From positions 1 to 55,977 of the forward strand of contig CAMDCZ010000010.1 of NCBI GenBank assembly GCA_945890735.1: a stretch of DNA of 55,977 nucleotides, given 5' to 3'. Below are positions 50,883 to 55,977 of this stretch, piece by piece. Numbering within the stretch: position 1 is the first letter of the stretch; every line of letters starts with the position of its first letter. The translations under genes were made by a program, and so were the position numbers. The DNA comes from Bordetella parapertussis (GTDB lineage Bacteria > Pseudomonadota > Gammaproteobacteria > Burkholderiales > Burkholderiaceae_C). Below the pieces are notes generated by a model. The model made no database searches, was not told the DNA's origin, and worked only from the letters and a program-made list of their open reading frames with translations.

Positions 50883-53474
50883 ATGTTGAAAGCCTACCGT
50901 GACCACGCCGCTGAACGCGCTGCCTTGGGCATCCCCCCCCTGCCACTGGACGCCAAACAAACCGCTGAATTGATCGAGTTGCTCAAAGCCCCTCCCGCAG
51001 GCGAGGACGCGTTTTTGATGGACCTGTTGACCCATCGCGTGCCACCCGGTGTGGACGATGCCGCCAAAGTCAAAGCCTCTTTCTTGGCCGCTGTCGCCCA
51101 TGGCGATGTCGAGGTCGGTTTGATCTCCAAAGCCAAGGCCACCGAGCTGTTGGGCACCATGGTCGGCGGTTACAACGTGCATCCCCTGATCGAGTTGCTT
51201 GACGATGCACAAGTGGCAGAAGTGGCCGCCACCGCACTGAAAAAAACCTTGTTGATGTTTGACTTCTTCAACGACGTGGCCGATAAAGCCAAAGCAGGCA
51301 ACCCGCAGGCAAAAGCAGTGATGCAAAGCTGGGCCGATGCCGAGTGGTTCACCAGTCGCCACGAAGTAGACAAAAAAATCACGGTCACCGTGTTCAAGGT
51401 ACCCGGCGAAACCAACACCGACGATCTGTCGCCCGCGCCGGACGCCTGGAGCCGTCCCGATATCCCCTTGCACTATTTGGCGATGCTGAAAAACACCCGC
51501 GAAGGCGCGGCCTTCAAGCCGGAGGAAGACGGCAAACGCGGCCCGATGCAGTTCATTGACGACCTCAAGAAAAAAGGCCATTTGGTGGCTTATGTGGGTG
51601 ACGTGGTGGGGACCGGTTCGAGCCGCAAATCAGCCACCAACAGCGTGATTTGGGCCACCGGCCAAGACATTCCTTTCGTGCCCAACAAGCGCTTTGGTGG
51701 TGTGACCTTGGGCGGCAAAATCGCCCCGATCTTTTTCAACACCCAAGAAGACTCTGGTGCTTTGCCGATCGAAGTCGATGTGAGCCAACTGGAGATGGGC
51801 GATGTGATCGACATCCTGCCTTACGAGGGGAAGATCGTGAAAAATGGCGCGACTGTGGCCGAGTTCAAGCTCAAAAGCGATGTGCTGTTTGACGAAGTGC
51901 GTGCCGGTGGCCGCATCAACCTGATCATCGGCCGTTCGCTCACCGCCAAGGCCCGCGAATTCCTGGGTCTGCCAGCCTCCACCTTGTTCCGTTTGCCCTC
52001 CGTGCCTGCCAGCACCAAAGCGGGCTTCACGCTGGCGCAAAAAATGGTGGGACGCGCTGTTGGTTTGCCCGAGGGCCAAGGCGTTCGCCCCGGCACGTAT
52101 TGCGAACCCAAAATGACCACAGTCGGCTCGCAAGACACCACCGGCCCCATGACCCGCGACGAACTGAAAGACCTGGCCTGCTTGGGCTTCTCAGCCGACA
52201 TGGTGATGCAGTCCTTCTGCCACACCGCCGCTTATCCCAAGTCAGTGGATGTGAAAACACACCGCGAATTGCCCGCTTTCATCAGCAACCGTGGTGGTGT
52301 CGCGCTGCGCCCCGGCGACGGTGTGATCCACTCTTGGCTCAACCGTTTGTTGTTGCCCGACACGGTCGGCACCGGCGGCGATTCCCACACCCGTTTCCCC
52401 ATCGGTATTTCATTCCCCGCAGGTTCGGGCTTGGTGGCCTTTGGTGCGGCCACGGGCGTGATGCCTTTGGACATGCCCGAGTCGGTGTTGGTGCGTTTCA
52501 AAGGCGAGATGCAGCCCGGTGTCACTTTGCGTGACTTGGTGCACGCCATTCCCTTGTACGGCATCAAGCAGGGTTTGTTGACCGTGGCCAAGGCCGGCAA
52601 GATCAACGAATTCTCGGGCCGCATTTTGGAAATCGAAGGCCTGCCTAATTTGAAAGTGGAGCAAGCGTTTGAGCTGTCAGACGCCTCTGCCGAGCGCTCT
52701 GCCGCGGGTTGCACCATCAAGCTCAACAAAGAGCCCATCATTGAGTACCTCCAGTCCAACGTGGTTCTGATGAAAAACATGATCGCCGACGGCTATGCCG
52801 ACGCCCGCACTTTGGCACGCCGCATCGAGAAAGTGGAAGCTTGGTTGGCCAAGCCCGAACTGCTGGAAGCGGACAAAGACGCCGAGTACGCGCATGTGAT
52901 TGAGATCGACATGAACGAGATCAAAGAGCCGATCCTGTGCTGTCCGAACGACCCGGACGACGCGAAATTTTTGTCCGAGGTGGCTGGCACCAAGATCGAC
53001 GAAGCCTTCATCGGTTCCTGCATGACCAACATCGGCCACTTCCGCGCAGCAGCCAAGCTGTTGGGCGGCCAACGCGACATTCCCGTCAAGTTGTGGGTGG
53101 CTCCGCCCACCAAAATGGACGAGAGCGAGCTCATCAAGGAAGGCCACTACGCTGCGTTTGGCACGGCGGGTGCGCGCACCGAGATGCCCGGCTGCTCGCT
53201 GTGCATGGGCAACCAAGCCCAGGTGCGCGAAGGCGCTACGGTCGTGTCCACCTCTACTCGCAACTTCCCTAACCGCTTGGGCAAAAACACCAACGTGTTT
53301 TTGGCCAGTGCCGAGTTGGCAGCCATTGCTTCCAAGTTGGGCCACATCCCCACCGTGGCCGAGTACCACGACGCCATGGGCATCGTGAACAAAGACGGTG
53401 CGGCGATCTACAAGTACATGAACTTCAACCAGATCGACGAGTATGTGGAGAACGCCAAGGGCGTGGCAGCCTGA
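50883..53474 (+). CDS. acnB: Aconitate hydratase B
   Basis: It isomerises citrate to isocitrate and also acts on 2-methylcitrate-derived intermediates. The 863-residue protein has the AcnB order: N-terminal HEAT-like domain (about 1-160), swivel domain (about 170-380, with VGDVVGTGSSRKSATNSVIW), then the catalytic domains with GGDSHTRFPIGISFPAGSG, cluster ligands in FIGSCMTNIGH and MPGCSLCMGNQ, and STSTRNFPNRLG. The Shine-Dalgarno AGGAGA is near perfect. Confidence 0.98.
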   Translation: MLKAYRDHAAERAALGIPPLPLDAKQTAELIELLKAPPAGEDAFLMDLLTHRVPPGVDDAAKVKASFLAAVAHGDVEVGLISKAKATELLGTMVGGYNVHPLIELLDDAQVAEVAATALKKTLLMFDFFNDVADKAKAGNPQAKAVMQSWADAEWFTSRHEVDKKITVTVFKVPGETNTDDLSPAPDAWSRPDIPLHYLAMLKNTREGAAFKPEEDGKRGPMQFIDDLKKKGHLVAYVGDVVGTGSSRKSATNSVIWATGQDIPFVPNKRFGGVTLGGKIAPIFFNTQEDSGALPIEVDVSQLEMGDVIDILPYEGKIVKNGATVAEFKLKSDVLFDEVRAGGRINLIIGRSLTAKAREFLGLPASTLFRLPSVPASTKAGFTLAQKMVGRAVGLPEGQGVRPGTYCEPKMTTVGSQDTTGPMTRDELKDLACLGFSADMVMQSFCHTAAYPKSVDVKTHRELPAFISNRGGVALRPGDGVIHSWLNRLLLPDTVGTGGDSHTRFPIGISFPAGSGLVAFGAATGVMPLDMPESVLVRFKGEMQPGVTLRDLVHAIPLYGIKQGLLTVAKAGKINEFSGRILEIEGLPNLKVEQAFELSDASAERSAAGCTIKLNKEPIIEYLQSNVVLMKNMIADGYADARTLARRIEKVEAWLAKPELLEADKDAEYAHVIEIDMNEIKEPILCCPNDPDDAKFLSEVAGTKIDEAFIGSCMTNIGHFRAAAKLLGGQRDIPVKLWVAPPTKMDESELIKEGHYAAFGTAGARTEMPGCSLCMGNQAQVREGATVVSTSTRNFPNRLGKNTNVFLASAELAAIASKLGHIPTVAEYHDAMGIVNKDGAAIYKYMNFNQIDEYVENAKGVAA

Positions 53475-53503
53475 CGCGGCTGCGTCGAGGCTGGAGAGGC
53501 CAT

Positions 53504-54871
53504 TTACAGAAGGCGTGCCAACAAGCCGCCTTCTGCTGGACCGTCTACCGGTATCCAGACGTGCGTTGGGCTGCCAGCCGCCACCTCAATCGCAGCACCG
53601 TTTTTGTCTTTCATGTGCTCGAGCTTGATGGTGCGGTTGCCGCTGGGGTGGATGATTTCAATCATGTCACCGACAGAGAATTTGTTTTTCGTTTCCACCT
53701 CGGCCCAGCCGTTGGCCACGCCGCGCACTTCACCGACAAACTGGCTGCGGTGCCCCACCGAGTGACCGGTTTCGTAATTTTGGTAATCGTTGGCAGGACG
53801 GCGGTCGAGCAAACCAGCGGTGTAACCCCGATTGGCCAAACCATCGAGCTCGGTGATGAGCTCGGGGTTGAAAGGCCTGCCCGCCAACGCGTCATCGATC
53901 GCACGGCGGTAAACCTGTGCAGTGCGCGACACGTAGTACAGCGATTTGGTGCGACCTTCGACCTTGAGTGAATCCACCCCGATCTTGGCCAATCGCTCGA
54001 CATACTCCACCGCGCGCAGGTCTTTGCTGTTCATGATGTAGGTGCCGTGCTCGTCTTCCATGATCGGCATGAGCTGACCAGGCCGGCCTTTTTCTTCCAG
54101 CAGGTAGATGTTGTCTGCCGCAGGGTGGCGAACACCATCGCCACAGGCCGAGAAGCTTTGCTCGGCTTCTTGTTGTGACTTGGCGAAATCGAAATCGGCT
54201 TCCATCGGCACGGGCATGGCTTCACCGGTGTTGGGGTCGGTGGCGCTGGCCTGTGTGCCATAGGTCCAGCGACAAGCGTTGGTGCACGTGCCTTGGTTGG
54301 GGTCGCGGCGATTGAAATAGCCCGACAACAAGCAACGGCCCGAATACGCGATGCACAAAGCACCGTGCACAAACACCTCGAGCTCCATGTCGGGGCACTC
54401 TTGGCGGATTTTTTCAATCTCGTCCAGGCTGAGTTCGCGCGACAAGATGATGCGCGTGACGCCCACCTTCTGCCAAAACTTCACCGCCGCCCAGTTCACG
54501 GTGTTGGCTTGCACCGACAAATGGATCGGTACCTCGGGCCACTTTTCACGCACCATCATGATCAGGCCGGGGTCGGCCATGATCAAGCCGTCGGGTTTCA
54601 TGGCGATCACCGGTTCGATGTCGCGCATGTAGGTGCGCACCTTGTCGTTGTGCGGCAGCAGGTTGCTGGTGACGAAAAACTTTTTGCCGCGCTGGTGGGC
54701 TTCAGCGATGCCGATGCCAATTTGCTCTAAGCGGAACTCGTTGTTGCGAGCGCGCAGCGAGTAGCGGGGTTGACCGGCGTACACCGCGTCCGCGCCAAAG
54801 TCGTAGGCGGCGCGCATTTTGTCCAGCGAGCCAGCGGGCAACAAAAGTTCAGGTGCTTTGAGTAGGGTCAT
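53504..54871 (-). CDS. trhP: tRNA 5-hydroxyuridine synthase TrhP (U32 family)
   Basis: Formerly YegQ; in E. coli TrhP makes 5-hydroxyuridine at tRNA position 34 using prephenate. The 455 residues start KAPELLLPAGSLDKMRAAYDFGADAVYAG and include LSVQANTVNWAAVKFW, RIILSRELSLDEI, the U32 signature ELEVFVHGALCIAYSGRCLLSGYFNRRDPNQGTCTNACRW with its cysteine set, and a C-terminal barrel domain. It follows guaC by 10 bp and converges on acnB with a 29-bp gap. Confidence 0.93.
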   Translation of the reverse strand: MTLLKAPELLLPAGSLDKMRAAYDFGADAVYAGQPRYSLRARNNEFRLEQIGIGIAEAHQRGKKFFVTSNLLPHNDKVRTYMRDIEPVIAMKPDGLIMADPGLIMMVREKWPEVPIHLSVQANTVNWAAVKFWQKVGVTRIILSRELSLDEIEKIRQECPDMELEVFVHGALCIAYSGRCLLSGYFNRRDPNQGTCTNACRWTYGTQASATDPNTGEAMPVPMEADFDFAKSQQEAEQSFSACGDGVRHPAADNIYLLEEKGRPGQLMPIMEDEHGTYIMNSKDLRAVEYVERLAKIGVDSLKVEGRTKSLYYVSRTAQVYRRAIDDALAGRPFNPELITELDGLANRGYTAGLLDRRPANDYQNYETGHSVGHRSQFVGEVRGVANGWAEVETKNKFSVGDMIEIIHPSGNRTIKLEHMKDKNGAAIEVAAGSPTHVWIPVDGPAEGGLLARLL

Positions 54872-54881
54872 GTCTGAAAGC

Positions 54882-55859
54882 TTACATCAACAGGTGTTCG
54901 CCGGCGTTGTCGCCGCCCAGGATCACGTAGTTGACTTTGCGCACATCCATCAGCTTGGTGCCACCGGCATAGCTGATCGAGCTTTGCACGTCTTGTTCCA
55001 TCTCGATCAGGGTGTCGGCCAACTTGCCCTTGATCGGCTCCAAGATGCGTTTGCCTTCGACATGCTTGTACTCGCCCTTGTTGAAGTCCGAGGCGGAGCC
55101 GTAGTACTCCTTGAACATCTCGCCATCGACTTCCACGGTTTTGCCGGGCGACTCTTCGTGGCCTGCAAACAGCGAACCGATCATCACCATCGAGGCGCCA
55201 AAGCGCACGCTCTTGGCGATGTCGCCGTGGCTGCGGATACCGCCATCGGCAATGATGGGTTTGGTCGCCACGCGGGCGCACCATTTGAGCGCCGACAACT
55301 GCCAGCCGCCGGTGCCAAAACCGGTTTTGAGTTTGGTGATGCAGACCTTGCCCGGGCCCACGCCCACTTTGGTGGCGTCGGCGCCCCAGTTTTCCAAATC
55401 AATCACGGCTTCGGGCGTGGCCACATTGCCAGCGATCACAAAGCTCGTTGGTAACTTGCCTTTGATGTAGGCAATCATGTCGCGCACGCTGTCGGCATGG
55501 CCATGGGCGATGTCGATGGTGATGTACTCGGGTGTCAAACCGGCAGCGGCCAGGGTGTCCACCGTGGCGCGGTCGGGGGCTTTCACGCCCAACGAGATCG
55601 ACGCGAACACCCCTTTGGCATGCATGTCTTTGACGAACTGGACGTTGTCCAAGTCGAAGCGGTGCATCACGTAAAAGTAGTTGTTTTGCGCCATCCACAA
55701 GCAGATGTTTTCATCCACCACGGTTTTCATGTTGGCGGGCACCACGGGTAGGCGGAATGAGCGGCCACCGAGTTCGACGCCAGCGTCGCACTCTGATCGG
55801 CTTTCCACGCGGCATTTGCGGGGCAACAACAGGATGTTGTCGTAATCGAATATTTCCAT
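54882..55859 (-). CDS. guaC: GMP reductase
   Basis: It converts GMP to IMP with NADPH, releasing ammonia, and so rebalances purines. The 325-residue protein is the shorter form of the IMPDH/GMPR family without CBS domains: YDNILLLPRKCRVESRSECD, PVVPANMKTVVDE, DIAHGH, the catalytic Cys in VGVGPGKVCITKLKTGFG, IIADGGIRSHGDIAKSVRFGASMVMIGSLFAGHEESPG, and the YYGSAS flap. ATG at 55859 has a GGAG nine bases upstream; two earlier codons of the same frame are weaker starts. Confidence 0.95.
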   Translation of the reverse strand: MEIFDYDNILLLPRKCRVESRSECDAGVELGGRSFRLPVVPANMKTVVDENICLWMAQNNYFYVMHRFDLDNVQFVKDMHAKGVFASISLGVKAPDRATVDTLAAAGLTPEYITIDIAHGHADSVRDMIAYIKGKLPTSFVIAGNVATPEAVIDLENWGADATKVGVGPGKVCITKLKTGFGTGGWQLSALKWCARVATKPIIADGGIRSHGDIAKSVRFGASMVMIGSLFAGHEESPGKTVEVDGEMFKEYYGSASDFNKGEYKHVEGKRILEPIKGKLADTLIEMEQDVQSSISYAGGTKLMDVRKVNYVILGGDNAGEHLLM

Positions 55860-55977
55860 GTGTCCAAGCTCCAAAAATAAACGGATTGAGCGCTTGGGGC
55901 TTGGTCGGTGTAGCAGTTGTGGACACCGAGCAGCAAGATTCTTGGGCTCGGTGACTGATTCTACGCAGAATCACAAC
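55860..55977 (-). promoter_or_regulatory. Structured guaC 5' leader (possible riboregulator)
   Basis: On the minus strand a three-way junction can form: P1 pairs GTTGTG (55977-55972) with CACAAC (55921-55916); P2 is ATTCT/AGAAT (55971-55967 with 55962-55958); P3 is a perfect 8-bp CACCGAGC/GCTCGGTG (55953-55946 with 55931-55924). Downstream, CCAAGC (55897-55892 or 55904-55899) can pair with GCTTGG (55869-55864), which touches the GGAG Shine-Dalgarno (55872-55869). It fits no riboswitch consensus I know. The window ends at P1. Confidence 0.4.

Noticed and set aside
55916..55977. Known purine riboswitch in the guaC leader
   Set aside because: The junction lacks the conserved UAUA and GUNUCUAC core segments of the purine class.
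55916..55977. Start of a tRNA gene at the right edge
   Set aside because: No T-arm GTTCRA-like sequence or correct arm spacing on either strand.

Overview
The window reads as core chromosome of a betaproteobacterium in Burkholderiales, most likely family Comamonadaceae (freshwater Limnohabitans or Rhodoferax-like). The basis is gene order (ppc/hemCDXY, rne/rluC, yceF/yceD-rpmF-plsX-fabHDG-acpP-fabF, lepA-lepB-rnc-era-recO-pdxJ-acpS-nagZ, leuCDB-asd-fimV-truA-trpFBA-accD, sdhCDAB-sdhE-gltA beside mdh and acnB), protein character, a moderately high G+C content and heavy TTG leucine codon use. Species cannot be fixed from the sequence alone. I see no rRNA, tRNA, CRISPR array, prophage, insertion sequence or integron.

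Layout. (1) 1-5356: the 5' part of ppc leaves the window on the minus strand; hemC-hemD-hemX-hemY run divergently for tetrapyrrole synthesis. (2) 5369-13006: rne (minus, with a ~517-nt leader region) faces away from rluC, a HAD phosphatase, a Rieske protein and an SppA-like S49 peptidase; an RsmI-like methyltransferase and yceF lie on the minus strand. (3) 13032-20878: the yceD-rpmF-plsX-fabHDG-acpP-fabF lipid block, then degQ/mucD. The sigma-E/anti-sigma module expected between fabF and mucD in relatives is not there. (4) 20879-21347: a gene-free stretch with two terminators, a helically phased pair of perfect DnaA-box matches and a candidate small structured RNA or lepA attenuator. (5) 21348-29149: lepA-lepB-rnc-era-recO-pdxJ-acpS-nagZ, tightly overlapped, then an orphan CxxC-CxxC small protein. 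(6) 29184-31032: lysS (minus) and a DUF3297 protein. (7) 31034-48269: a 17-kb minus-strand array, read from its 5' end as gntR, sdhCDAB, sdhE, gltA, galU, leuC, leuD, leuB, asd, fimV, truA, trpF, trpB, trpA, accD. (8) 48401-53474: mdh, a CitE-like lyase, a small exported protein and acnB on the plus strand. (9) 53504-55977: trhP and guaC on the minus strand.

Function. The genes join TCA-cycle enzymes (citrate synthase, aconitase, succinate and malate dehydrogenases, PEP carboxylase feeding oxaloacetate) to fatty acid, leucine, aspartate-family, tryptophan and heme synthesis, with RNA processing (RNase E, RNase III, RluC, TruA, TrhP) and envelope functions interspersed. A GntR/UTRA regulator sits between the sdh and mdh halves of the TCA genes, with an imperfect palindrome over the mdh promoter.

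Best candidates for something undescribed: the guaC 5' leader at the right edge, which can fold into a three-way junction followed by a Shine-Dalgarno-sequestering stem; and the degQ-lepA intergenic region with its DnaA boxes and hairpin series ending in a textbook terminator. Both are read by eye and were not tested by folding or comparative search.
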